From Phycisphaeraceae bacterium (GTDB lineage: Bacteria; Planctomycetota; Phycisphaerae; Phycisphaerales; UBA1924): a stretch of 42,595 nt of DNA. The position numbers and the translations under genes are program-made. Below, piece after piece: positions 1 to 7,468 of this stretch. The stretch is from the NCBI GenBank assembly GCA_007693965.1, contig RECQ01000073.1, forward strand, positions 1-42,595, written 5' to 3'. How positions within the stretch are numbered: the stretch's first letter is position 1; each line of letters opens with the position of its first letter. The notes beneath the pieces were generated by a model, which worked only from the letters and a program-made list of their open reading frames with translations, was not told the origin of the DNA and searched no databases.

Positions 1-3
1 AAG

Positions 4-77
4 TGGCGATGCCCGGACTCGAACCGGGGACCTGAGGTTTATGAATCCTCCGCTCTAACCAGCTGAGCTACATCGCC
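4..77 (-). tRNA. tRNA-Met (anticodon CAT)
   Basis: The reverse strand folds as a full cloverleaf: 7-bp acceptor stem GGCGATG/CATCGCC, D arm GCTC/GAGC, T arm CCCGG-TTCGAGT-CCGGG and a seven-base anticodon loop TTCATAA, giving anticodon CAT. The discriminator base is A and the following genomic bases are CTT, so CCA is not encoded and must be added by the CCA-adding enzyme. The D-loop sequence and paired first acceptor base fit an elongator tRNA rather than the initiator. A tRNA-Ile2 whose C34 is modified to lysidine cannot be fully excluded from sequence alone. The top pair of the anticodon stem (31:39) is an A.A mismatch. Confidence 0.95.
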
Positions 78-326
78 AGTGAGGAGGAACACTGTATCCG
101 CCCCTCCGGAAGCGTCAATCGGGGCTGGCGGGTCGGGTTCCGCCTGCCGGCGGCTGTCCGACTCGCCCCGATTGTGCGGTTGAGCATTGCCCCATGTCGG
201 ACCCCGGGGTAGGCTCGGCCCTGAGTCGCCAGCCGGATCGGTGTTGGCGGCCCAGGCTCGATTTCCGTGTTTTCGGGCCCGCCGCCGATTTCCTCCGGCG
301 GCCGGAGAAGAGGGAGAGAGATCGTC

Positions 327-1046
327 ATGCAGATGTGTCGCAAACCCGTCCGGTTGCACCCGTGGTCCATGTGCATCGCCCTCGCGGCGGCGCTTCTCTT
401 CGTCTCGGGCGCCGCCCGGGCCGGAGGCCAGGTCGTCTGGAATTTCGATATCGAGACATCGGGCGAGGACGTCTTCTGGATGTCCCCCGACGCCGCGGAT
501 CCTGACGCCGGAGTCTACGAGTTTGAATACGAGATCACGCTGATCGAGGTGGACGTCCGCTGGTCGGGAATTCCATTCACCAACATCGATGTGACCGACG
601 AGGTTCCCGAGGAGGATCGTGTCGGCGCCGGCGCGGTGGACGGCCCCGCCCCTGTCGTGCTCTTCGACGAAATGTTGCTCTTTCCCGAGCCGCCGGAGCC
701 GACCGGCATCGCCGGAGATCTCAAAATTGAGATCGACAGCGCCGGCTTCGGCATCGTCTCATTCACCGATGTGACACTGGGCACGATCATGGTGGACCTT
801 GGGTCGTTCTTCGGCGTGCAGCCTGTCACGCTGGAGCGCGTGCGCGTTGTCGGTGTGGTGGTTGTTGACTCGATCGACGCCTGCATCGGCGACATCACAG
901 GCAATGGCGCTGTGGGATCCAGCGATCTCGGCGTCCTGCTCGGCGCCTGGGGTTCGAACGATCCCGCCGCCGACATCAACGGCGACGGCGTTGTCAACTC
1001 GCAGGATCTTGCGATCCTGCTCGGTTCGTGGGGTCCGTGTCAGTGA
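327..1046 (+). CDS. Secreted dockerin-domain protein of unknown function
   Basis: This 239-residue protein starts with an export signal: a basic stretch, a hydrophobic core (about residues 15-29) and an A-x-A type end. An upstream in-frame ATG at 267 exists, but the ATG at 327 follows a purine-rich GAGGGAGAGAG and puts the signal peptide at the N-terminus. The middle (about 33-180) is acidic, predicted beta-rich and not recognised. The C-terminus carries two dockerin-like repeats, the second with D-I-N-G-D-G-V-V-N followed by DLAILLGSWG. Such calcium-binding repeats are known in planctomycete exported proteins and presumably mediate docking or retention outside the cell. The gene's last 53 bases overlap the end of the convergent SRPBCC gene. 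Confidence 0.85.
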   Translation: MQMCRKPVRLHPWSMCIALAAALLFVSGAARAGGQVVWNFDIETSGEDVFWMSPDAADPDAGVYEFEYEITLIEVDVRWSGIPFTNIDVTDEVPEEDRVGAGAVDGPAPVVLFDEMLLFPEPPEPTGIAGDLKIEIDSAGFGIVSFTDVTLGTIMVDLGSFFGVQPVTLERVRVVGVVVVDSIDACIGDITGNGAVGSSDLGVLLGAWGSNDPAADINGDGVVNSQDLAILLGSWGPCQ

Positions 1047-1554
1047 GCAGTTCACGGATGCGCTGCTGCCTGTAGTTGAAGATCTTCAGCAGGTCGCGCT
1101 GCACGAGCAGGGCGTTGACGATGACGCCGCCGGGCGCCTTGTAGCGCACACGGTCGCCGATGCGCGTGCCTCCGTCTTCGTCCTCGAACGTGTGCTCGTG
1201 CTCCCACAGGCGGTACGGGCCGCGGATCTGCTCGTCGATGAAGCGCACGCCCGGGTCCCACGCCGCGATGCGCGTCCGCCAGCGCACCGGCACGCCGCGG
1301 ATGCGGATGCGGTAGTCGATCAGCGCCCCTTTCCGCATCTCGATCTCACCTTGTGTGACGATCTCGAATCGCAGCAGCGGCGGCGTGATGGCTTCGAGGT
1401 TGCGGGCGTCGGCGAAGAAGGGGAAGACCTCCCGGCGCGGCAGGGGAAGCCACATCGACGCGGTGAGGACATGGCCGGCGCCGTCGGGGGCGGGCTTGAT
1501 TTCAACCGTGGAATCGTGCGTCCGTTCTGGAGGCGGGGAGCTGAGAGTCGTCAT
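994..1554 (-). CDS. SRPBCC (START-like) family protein
   Basis: The 186-residue product resembles the polyketide cyclase/dehydrase and SRPBCC superfamily, small alpha/beta grip folds that bind hydrophobic ligands. Family-like segments are WLPLPRREVFPFFADARNLE near the N-terminus and W-D-P-G-V-R-F-I-D-E-Q in the middle, then GPYRLWEHEHTFED and a C-terminal helix. This layout is typical of the SRPBCC module found in or near YfcH-like proteins. The ligand is unknown and it is probably cytosolic, since no signal peptide is seen. The ATG at 1554 is chosen because homology begins just after it; longer upstream extensions are arginine-rich low-complexity sequence. Its 3' end overlaps the convergent dockerin gene by 53 bp. 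Confidence 0.8.
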   Translation of the reverse strand: MTTLSSPPPERTHDSTVEIKPAPDGAGHVLTASMWLPLPRREVFPFFADARNLEAITPPLLRFEIVTQGEIEMRKGALIDYRIRIRGVPVRWRTRIAAWDPGVRFIDEQIRGPYRLWEHEHTFEDEDGGTRIGDRVRYKAPGGVIVNALLVQRDLLKIFNYRQQRIRELLTDTDPTNRAGSQDPAS

Positions 1555-1621
1555 ATAGCGCGATTCGACAACCGGCGCCGCCGGATGCAGGCGTCTGCAT
1601 CGGGATCGCGTGGGCAGAGGG

Positions 1622-1659
1622 GAGAAAAGAAGGGGCGCCGCATCGGCGACGCCCCTTCT
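1622..1659 (-). terminator. Rho-independent terminator for the mini-protein gene
   Basis: A perfect 10-bp stem (AGAAGGGGCG, 1628-1637, paired with 1650-1659) with a 12-base loop lies about 70 bp downstream of the stop of the leftward mini-protein gene. Read on the minus strand the stem is followed by TTTTCTCC, as expected for an intrinsic terminator. Confidence 0.75.
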
Positions 1660-1729
1660 GAATCGTGTGATTGTCTCCAGCGACTGCGCATGCATTCGCT
1701 GCGAGCGCGGCGCCGGCCTTCGCGTCCGA

Positions 1730-1975
1730 TCACATGATCGGACCGGGTCCGATGCGTGTGCAGCCGGTCTGGCCGTAGCAGCTCGCAAAGCATGAGTTCG
1801 AGTAGATGGCGCCGTTCGGACACAGCACGGGGTCATACACATGCGGGCAGACACAGCCAGGAATAAAGCCGGAGTTGGCCTCAACGGGGGTCGATGCGGT
1901 CATCGCGCCGAACGCGCCGACTGCGACAACGCCGGCGACAACGACAGACTTCCCAAGCAGCGCACGAATTTTCAT
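1730..1975 (-). CDS. Small secreted six-cysteine Kazal-like protein
   Basis: An 81-residue precursor with a short basic start, a hydrophobic export segment (about residues 10-30) and a mature part of about 45 residues with six cysteines. The core DPVLCPNGAIYSNSC resembles the Kazal inhibitor signature (P-V-C-G-x-D-G-x-T-Y-x-N-x-C), with the third cysteine shifted by one residue and the cysteine spacing otherwise close. Kazal domains inhibit serine proteases; whether this one does is inference. The start at 1975 is fixed by AGGAG eight bases upstream. It has its own terminator. Two paralogues lie at 7094-7348 and 7469-7711; this copy is the most diverged, with C-x-C at the start of the domain. 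Confidence 0.85.
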   Translation of the reverse strand: MKIRALLGKSVVVAGVVAVGAFGAMTASTPVEANSGFIPGCVCPHVYDPVLCPNGAIYSNSCFASCYGQTGCTRIGPGPIM

Positions 1976-2216
1976 CTGCAATTCTCCTATTCCTTTGTTC
2001 CGCGGCCACACAATGTCGCCGCCGTGTGGGATCAGTCGTCCGGCTGACGCCGCCGGACTCTGCCGAACACTGTACCGAACCGGCAGATGCGAAGACAACA
2101 ATCGTTCATCCCCATGCGGCGTTCGACGAACGCGCATGCGCCGCCGGAAATGCAACTGTTTCTCAATTGCACTGCTGGCCGCAGCGTTCAAACTCTCGCA
2201 GGCTCTTGTTTTTCAA

Positions 2217-2780
2217 TCACTTGCGCATCGGGATCAATCGCGACCAGGGGCGGATGCCGAAGCGCGAGTCCTCCCAGCCGCCGCCGCTGGGGCGCTCGAC
2301 GCGTTCGACCGTCAAAAACGCTCGCGGCGCCAGTTCCGCGATCGCCTGCCGCAGCGCGTTCACCGCTTTGCGCCGGACCACCATGAAGGCGATCTCAACC
2401 GGACCATCGCGTCCGGATCCCTGCACGCGCGTGACACGGTAGCCGCGCTCGCGGAGCTGGCGCGAGAGGTCGCCTCCCGAGTCGGGATACACGACGCGCA
2501 CCATGCGATATCCCAGCGCCAGCCGCGCCTCGATCATCATCCCGATGTAGACACCGGCCGCGAATCCGCCGCCGTACCCCAGCAGCGCCCAGATGTTGTC
2601 GAGGTGGCGGATCACGCCGCCGATCGCCAGCACCCAGATGATGACCTCGACGAATCCAAGAAGAGGGGAGAGCCACTTGTTCCCCGCGATCACCAGGATG
2701 GTGCGGACGGTGCCGATCGAAACATCGCAGATGCGCGCGAAGAAGATGAGCAGGGGGATGTACCAGGCCATCTGGTCCAT
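2217..2780 (-). CDS. DUF2179/UPF0316 family membrane protein
   Basis: This 187-residue protein has three predicted N-terminal transmembrane helices (about residues 5-25, 35-60 and 65-90), with the conserved-looking I-F-F-A-R-I-C-D-V-S-I-G-T-V-R-T segment in the first. A soluble C-terminal domain (about 95-160) follows, with the pattern ...RGYRVTRVQGSGRDGPVE... and the VVRRK strand typical of DUF2179 domains. Members of UPF0316 are inner-membrane proteins of unknown role; DUF2179 modules are thought to be small sensor or transport-associated domains. Length matches the family. No strong ribosome-binding site is visible before the ATG at 2780. It appears to be monocistronic. Confidence 0.85.
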   Translation of the reverse strand: MDQMAWYIPLLIFFARICDVSIGTVRTILVIAGNKWLSPLLGFVEVIIWVLAIGGVIRHLDNIWALLGYGGGFAAGVYIGMMIEARLALGYRMVRVVYPDSGGDLSRQLRERGYRVTRVQGSGRDGPVEIAFMVVRRKAVNALRQAIAELAPRAFLTVERVERPSGGGWEDSRFGIRPWSRLIPMRK

Positions 2781-3081
2781 GGGTCGACTTTCACAAAGAA
2801 GTTGAATTCAGGAGACGGTTCCGTCGCCGGCCATCGTGACTTGAGAGTCGGGGCGACGCGGACGAAGTGTAAACTGGATCGCCGGGCTGCGGAATTCGCC
2901 ATTGCTTCGCCCCATCATCAGCCACATACTCCGGGGAACTCCGGAGGCCGGGGACCCGCCCGCTCGATTTCGAGCGAATTCTGTGAACGCACCATGGTCT
3001 TCGGACGAATGATCAGAGGACGCCGCCCCGCTCCACTCGAACCGTGACCCCGCGCTCCACACCCCAACCTCGGAGCCATCC
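2781..3081. other. Intergenic region between divergent genes
   Basis: No coding sequence is supported here. It holds a candidate rightward promoter (2902-2930), a small 7-bp inverted repeat (CGCTCGA-TT-TCGAGCG, 2961-2976) and the ribosome-binding site CGGAG just before the ATG at 3082. The inverted repeat lies in the presumed leader of the hydrolase operon and could be an operator, but this is a guess. Confidence 0.5.
2902..2930 (+). promoter_or_regulatory. Candidate sigma70-like promoter of the hydrolase operon
   Basis: TTGCTT at 2902-2907 and CATACT at 2925-2930 are separated by 17 bp. The -35 box matches consensus at three positions and the -10 at four. It would give a leader of about 145 nt before the nitrilase-family gene. 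A weak candidate only. Confidence 0.25.
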
Positions 3082-4104
3082 ATGCCGAGAAAGAATCTGC
3101 GCATCGCGATCGGGCAGATGGATTGTGTTCTCGGCGATGTCGGGGCCAACATGGCCACCGTGGAGCGCCTGGCGGCGGAGGCCCGCGACCAAGGGGTCGA
3201 GCTGCTCGTGTTGCCCGAGCTGGCCCTCAGCGGCTATGAGGTCGGCTCGAAGTTCACCGAGGCCTCCCTGACCAAGGGCGGCAAGCAGATCCGCACGCTC
3301 AAAAAGCTCTCGCGCGAGGTGGGCATCGTTCTCGGCATCATCGAAGAGACCGAGGACAGCGAGTTCTTCAACAGCGCCATGTGCCTGGTCGGGGGCGAGA
3401 TCCTCCACGTGCACCGGAAGGTCTACCTGCCCAATTACCGCGGCTTCGACGAGCTGCGCCACTTTGGCACCGGCCGCGGCGTCTGGGCCTTCGACTCGCC
3501 CTGGGGGCGGATGGCGATCCTGATCTGCGGCGACGCATGGCACCTGCCCATGCCCTACCTCGCCGCCAAGGACGGGGCGGACATCCTGCTCTTCCTCGCC
3601 GCCAGCTCCACCGACGCTCTCACACCCTCGATCTCGGTCCGCGACGCCTGGGAGCGACTGAACCAGACCTACGCCCTCACGCTCTCCGCCTTCGTCGTCT
3701 TCGCCAACCGCGTCGGCGTCGAGCCGGATACGGACGGCGGCGGCAAGCTCAACTTCTGGGGCGGCTCACACGTCTGCAAACCCGATGGAAGCTTCTCCGC
3801 ACAGGCGCCCATCGGCGAAGAGCACCTGCTCCTCGACACGCTCAACCTTTCGGAGCTGCGCCGCCATCGCCAGATCCTGCCCTTCCGCAGAGATGACGAG
3901 CTTCGTCTCACGCTCGAAGTGGGACATCGCGTGCTGAGTGACAAGTCGACGCGGCGTGATGGTTTCTTTGGACTCATCAGCCGCTCCCCTCAACGCAAGG
4001 GACAGACACGCCGCGCCGCCGTGACGAACGACGTGGCCGACGAGATCGACCACCTCGGCAGCTTTGGAGAAACCGACCACAGCGATGCGGAGACGCGCGG
4101 ATGA
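3082..4104 (+). CDS. Carbon-nitrogen hydrolase (nitrilase superfamily)
   Basis: A 340-residue cytosolic enzyme of the nitrilase superfamily, which hydrolyses amides or nitriles with a Glu-Lys-Cys triad. All three residues are present in family context: Glu in L-P-E-L-A-L-S-G-Y (about residue 50), Lys in H-R-K-V-Y-L-P (about 113) and Cys in L-I-C-G-D-A-W-H (about 150). It most resembles the free-standing glutaminase-like domains related to the N-terminus of NAD synthetase, but no synthetase domain follows. The substrate is unknown. The last 40 residues are charged and look disordered. The ATG at 3082 has CGGAG seven bases upstream. It is the first gene of a tight three-gene operon with two other hydrolases. 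Confidence 0.88.
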   Translation: MPRKNLRIAIGQMDCVLGDVGANMATVERLAAEARDQGVELLVLPELALSGYEVGSKFTEASLTKGGKQIRTLKKLSREVGIVLGIIEETEDSEFFNSAMCLVGGEILHVHRKVYLPNYRGFDELRHFGTGRGVWAFDSPWGRMAILICGDAWHLPMPYLAAKDGADILLFLAASSTDALTPSISVRDAWERLNQTYALTLSAFVVFANRVGVEPDTDGGGKLNFWGGSHVCKPDGSFSAQAPIGEEHLLLDTLNLSELRRHRQILPFRRDDELRLTLEVGHRVLSDKSTRRDGFFGLISRSPQRKGQTRRAAVTNDVADEIDHLGSFGETDHSDAETRG

Positions 4105-4117
4105 TTCCCCCGAGACC

Positions 4118-5074
4118 ATGAACACCGAGCGGCCAGTGGCGGCACACACCATGCGAACAGAGACCTGCACCTTTTTCAGCGACGGCCTCCGCCTCAGCGG
4201 GGCGTTCTTCCTGCCCGAAGGCGATTCCGGTGAAGGTCGCCGCCCGCTTGTGGTGGCGTGCTCCGGCTTCACGGGGCTGATGAACATCCACCCCGCCCGC
4301 TTCGCACGGTTTCTCACCGGAGACGGGGGCGCTGGGGGTTCCGGGGGCGCCGGGCATCGCTGCTTCAGCTTCGATTACCGCGGCTTCGCCGACAGTGAGG
4401 GCGAGCGCGGCTGCGTCACACTCGAGGAGCAGACCCAGGACATACGCGCCGCCCTCTCGTTCGTGCAGAGCGATCCGCGGGTCGATCCGGACCGCATCAT
4501 TCTGCTGGGTTGGGGCATGGGCGCCGGGCTGGTGATGGAGGCCTCCCGCGGTCGACGCGGCGTGATCGGGATCATCGGCGCCAACGGTTTCTACAACGGC
4601 GATCGCGTGCAGCGGGCCCACCGCGATGAAGTGGAGTACGCCGCCTTCGTCGACCGCGTGCACGAGGCCGCCTCCTGGCGGGCTCGCACTGGTGAAGATC
4701 TCCGCGCAGATCCCTTCGACCTTTACCCCCTCGATCCCCAGAGCCGCGCCTACGTCGATTCCACACTCAAGAAGTTCGAGCGGTATGACGCCGAGCCATA
4801 TTCCTACGAGCTTGCCGAGTCGCTCCTGCGCTGGCGCCCCGAGGCGCACGCCCCGCACATGACGATCCCGCTGCTCGTGGCTCACGGCGATCAGAACCGG
4901 CTGCACCCGACCTCCGAAGCCACATCGCTCTTCGAGCTCTACGGCGGCGAGAAGCAGCTCTTCTGGATCGAAGGCGCCGGGCACACCGAGTTCATGCACG
5001 ACGACGATCCGAAGTTCCGCGCCCTGGCGGGCCGCATCAATGAGTTCGTCGACCGAGTCACGGCAGGGGGCTGA
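4118..5074 (+). CDS. Alpha/beta-hydrolase-fold protein lacking the usual nucleophile serine
   Basis: A 318-residue alpha/beta hydrolase beginning 13 bases after the preceding stop. Fold landmarks are the oxyanion strand LVVACSGFTGLM (about 45-55), FDYRGFADSEGE (about 85-100), the nucleophile elbow LLGWGMGAG (about 129-137), the acid-bearing strand LLVAHGDQN and the C-terminal GAGHTEFMH with the likely catalytic His. At the elbow, where the family has G-x-S-x-G, the codon at 4514-4516 is GGC (Gly 133) instead of a serine codon, so the ordinary mechanism should not work. A glycine-rich insert encoded by G-runs sits near residues 68-76. Other ATGs at 4064 and 4151 are possible starts. Operon context suggests the same pathway as its neighbours. 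Confidence 0.82.
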   Translation: MNTERPVAAHTMRTETCTFFSDGLRLSGAFFLPEGDSGEGRRPLVVACSGFTGLMNIHPARFARFLTGDGGAGGSGGAGHRCFSFDYRGFADSEGERGCVTLEEQTQDIRAALSFVQSDPRVDPDRIILLGWGMGAGLVMEASRGRRGVIGIIGANGFYNGDRVQRAHRDEVEYAAFVDRVHEAASWRARTGEDLRADPFDLYPLDPQSRAYVDSTLKKFERYDAEPYSYELAESLLRWRPEAHAPHMTIPLLVAHGDQNRLHPTSEATSLFELYGGEKQLFWIEGAGHTEFMHDDDPKFRALAGRINEFVDRVTAGG

Positions 5075-5076
5075 TC

Positions 5077-5946
5077 ATGCCGTCGCTTGATGTCGATCTC
5101 GACGGCGCCATCGACCTCCACGTGCATACAGCGCCGGATGTGTACGACCGGCTCCTCAGCGATGATGAGCAGGTGTCACAGGCGCTCGGCGCCGGTCTGC
5201 GCGCTGTGCTGCTCAAGAGCCATCACACGCTCACCGCCGACCGCGCGACGCTCGCCTCGCAGCGACACGGGGCCCAGGCCTTCGGGGGCCTCGCGCTGAA
5301 CCACTCCGTCGGCGGGCTCAACCCCGTCGCCGTCGAGACGGCCATCGCCTTCGGCGCCCGGCAGATCTGGATGCCCACCATCCACGCCGCCCACTGCCTG
5401 AAGACCGCGCCCCAGGAGATGTTCCGCGCTGAGGCCCGCAAGGGCCGCGAAGGGCTGACCGTCCTCCAAGCGCCGGACCGGCTGCGCCCCGAGGCGCTGG
5501 CGATCCTCGAACTCATCCGCGACGGCGAAATCGCGTTGGGCACGGGGCACCTGGCGCCGGAGGAGGCGCTCGTCCTGCTGAAATCGGCGCGCGACATGGG
5601 CGTGCGGCGGATGGTTGTCACGCATCCGCAGATGTCCTTCACCCGCTACACACTGCCGCAGATGCGCGAGGCGGTGGAGCTCGGCGCGATGCTCGAGTTC
5701 GACTACCTCTCGTGCTGCCCCGGCTGGACGGAGTCGGTCCCGGTGGAGGAGGCGGGCGCCGCCATCCGCAGTGTCGGCGCCGAGCGCTGCATCCTCGCCA
5801 CCGACGGCGGCCAGCCGAACAACCCGGCGCCGGTGGAGATGCTCAGAACCTTCGCCCGCGAACTGCGCGAATTCGGACTCCGCCGCGAGGAGATCCGGCG
5901 CATGCTGTGCGAGAACCCCGCGTGGATTCTCGGCATCGAAGGTTGA
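5077..5946 (+). CDS. DUF6282-type metal-dependent hydrolase
   Basis: This 289-residue protein resembles amidohydrolase/PHP-like metallohydrolases of the DUF6282 group. It opens with D-L-H-V-H-T-A-P-D (about residues 12-20), giving the His-x-His metal ligands. Further candidate ligands are in LLKSHHT (about 47-53), GTGHLAPEE (about 152), V-V-T-H-P-Q (about 180) and A-T-D-G-G-Q (about 243), in the order expected of a TIM-barrel amidohydrolase. It starts 2 bases after the stop of the alpha/beta hydrolase gene, so the two are surely co-transcribed. With the nitrilase-family gene it makes a three-enzyme hydrolytic cassette of unknown substrate. No signal peptide is visible. Confidence 0.82.
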   Translation: MPSLDVDLDGAIDLHVHTAPDVYDRLLSDDEQVSQALGAGLRAVLLKSHHTLTADRATLASQRHGAQAFGGLALNHSVGGLNPVAVETAIAFGARQIWMPTIHAAHCLKTAPQEMFRAEARKGREGLTVLQAPDRLRPEALAILELIRDGEIALGTGHLAPEEALVLLKSARDMGVRRMVVTHPQMSFTRYTLPQMREAVELGAMLEFDYLSCCPGWTESVPVEEAGAAIRSVGAERCILATDGGQPNNPAPVEMLRTFARELREFGLRREEIRRMLCENPAWILGIEG

Positions 5947-6107
5947 CCGCGACGTCTTTTCTTCGCGCGGCGGCCCGAGCGAGGCAGGGCTTGACGACGC
6001 TCCCGCCCCGTGCCACCCTGCACCTGAGGGGAATCCCAACCCCACAAGCCACCGCCGATGGCGGACGCATCCCGCCCTGACGGGGTGCGGCTACCGGAGC
6101 GTCGATC

Positions 6108-6749
6108 ATGGCCAAGGAAACCGACACAGCCGCAGTCGAATCAACAAGAGGCGCCGGCGCCGGCGGGAGTGGGGGAGGCGCCTCCCGCTTCAACTTCTTC
6201 ACGATCTTCCTCGTCATCGCCTGCGGCGTGCTCGCAGTCCAGGTGTTCTTCCTCGCATCCGAGAACAGGCGCCTCAAGGCAGAACTCGGCGCCATGCCCG
6301 CCCAGCGCGATCCGGGGCTGGACCTCAAGCCCGGCGACACACTCGGCGCCCTCACACTCATCGACGAGCAGGGGCGCGTCGAACGCCTCGGCGCCGAAGG
6401 ACGCCCGACGCTGGCGTTTCTCTACTCCGACACCTGCGGCGTGTGCGACATGATCAAGCCGGCATGGCGCCGCCTCGCCGATCAGCTCGATGGCGACGCA
6501 CTGCGCGCCATCGCCATTTCCTTGGACATGGAAGCAGAGCCCGCCGACCACGCGACCGATCCGCCGCCGGCGCCCGTGCATCGCGTGCGCGATGTCGTCA
6601 CCGAACTGCTCCCCTCGATCCGCATGGTCCCGGCGACCGTGCTGCTGGACTCCCGCGGCGAAGTGCTCCACGTCTGGTGGGGCCTGCTGACGGACGAGCA
6701 GGAAGGCGCAGCGCTGCAGGCCGCCCTCGCCGCCGCGGATCCAGAGTGA
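6108..6749 (+). CDS. Membrane-anchored thioredoxin-like (TlpA/ResA type) protein
   Basis: A 213-residue protein with a glycine-rich cytosolic start, one transmembrane segment (about residues 28-48), a short heptad-like linker and a thioredoxin-fold domain. The redox motif is C-G-V-C (about residues 110-113) in the context LAFLYSDTCGVCDMIKPAW. The segment SIRMVPATVLLDSRGEVLHVW supplies the cis-Pro of the fold. Such anchored thioredoxins usually act on the outer face of the inner membrane in disulfide reduction, cytochrome c maturation or thiol repair. The specific partner is not shown by neighbours, although three disulfide-rich mini-proteins are encoded nearby. GGAG sits six bases before the ATG. 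Confidence 0.85.
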   Translation: MAKETDTAAVESTRGAGAGGSGGGASRFNFFTIFLVIACGVLAVQVFFLASENRRLKAELGAMPAQRDPGLDLKPGDTLGALTLIDEQGRVERLGAEGRPTLAFLYSDTCGVCDMIKPAWRRLADQLDGDALRAIAISLDMEAEPADHATDPPPAPVHRVRDVVTELLPSIRMVPATVLLDSRGEVLHVWWGLLTDEQEGAALQAALAAADPE

Positions 6750-6763
6750 ATCCCACGAGCCCA

Positions 6764-6833
6764 ACGAGCCTGAAGCGCAAGCGAGGGGAAAACCACAGAG
6801 ACCGACGAGCCCGAAGCGCAAGCGAGGGAAAAC
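6764..6833 (+). repeat. Two direct copies of a dispersed-type intergenic repeat
   Basis: ACGAGCCTGAAGCGCAAGCG followed by AGGGGAAAA begins at 6764, and a near copy differing by one substitution and one indel begins at 6805, 41 bp later. They lie just after the stop of the thioredoxin-like gene and belong to no gene. Confidence 0.8.
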
Positions 6834-6914
6834 ATGATTCTCTGCTGCCAATTTCCAAGATGGACGCTCCTGCCGCAAACGAGCCCATCTTGGAACGCCG
6901 GTCGTATTCCAAGG

Positions 6915-6978
6915 GAGTTCCGAGTACCGAGTACCGAGTAATTCCGAGTCGGTACTCGGAACTCGGAACTCGGAACTC
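6915..6978. repeat. Heptamer-built long inverted repeat
   Basis: The left arm (6915-6940) and right arm (6953-6978) are 26 bases each and complementary except at two positions, with a 12-base loop. Each arm is a run of a 7-bp unit (TTCCGAG or CTCGGAA). It sits between the ends of the converging thioredoxin-like and mini-protein genes, so the transcript would form a long hairpin on either strand. The same unit recurs at 31394-31444. Confidence 0.85.
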
Positions 6979-7026
6979 TGACTCAACCGCGACTCTGTCG
7001 TATTGCGCTCCTCTCACGAGGCGCAG

Positions 7027-7059
7027 AAAAACGTCGCGCCGGTGAACCGGCGCGACGTT
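7027..7059 (-). terminator. Rho-independent terminator of the mini-protein pair
   Basis: A perfect 13-bp stem (AACGTCGCGCCGG, 7030-7042, with 7047-7059) closes a TGAA loop. On the minus strand it is followed directly by a run of T, about 35 bases past the stop at 7094. Confidence 0.85.
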
Positions 7060-7093
7060 GATGTTTCGATCCTATTCGTGCGATTGTCGCGGA

Positions 7094-7348
7094 TTACCAG
7101 ATGTCGCCGCCCAGCCACACGCAGCCTTTCTGGCACGCCTTGGCGGCGTAGCAGAAGTTGCTGTACACCTGTCCGTTCGGGCACAGAACGGGATCCCACA
7201 CGTCCAGACAATCGACACCCGGCAGGCAATCCTCGTCAATGACGAGGCCCGCAGTGGCCTCCTGGTTGTGGGCGATCGCGCCGAAGCCGATCACCGCGCC
7301 GACGCCGACGATGAACAGTCCTTTTCCGTACTTACTCATTTTCCGCAT
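7094..7348 (-). CDS. Small secreted six-cysteine Kazal-like protein
   Basis: An 84-residue precursor with an N-terminal basic segment (MRKMSKYGKG), a hydrophobic core (about residues 11-27) and a short mature domain with six cysteines spaced C-x5-C-x8-C-x9-C-x5-C-x3-C. The central DPVLCPNGQVYSNFCYA is almost identical to that of the upstream neighbour and resembles the Kazal core. The start at 7348 is set by AGGAG eight bases upstream. It lies 120 bp downstream of its paralogue and the pair ends at a strong terminator, so they may be one operon, though each has its own ribosome-binding site. Function is not known; protease inhibition is the family-based guess. Confidence 0.85.
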   Translation of the reverse strand: MRKMSKYGKGLFIVGVGAVIGFGAIAHNQEATAGLVIDEDCLPGVDCLDVWDPVLCPNGQVYSNFCYAAKACQKGCVWLGGDIW

Positions 7349-7468
7349 ACTGACATCTCCTTTTCTGAATGCATCAGCGCCACACTGAACAAAACGAATG
7401 GCGATAAAGACCGCGGCCGAACGCCACATCAGTCGCCGCCGAACCGCGAAGTAGAAACCGCGGTGGAC

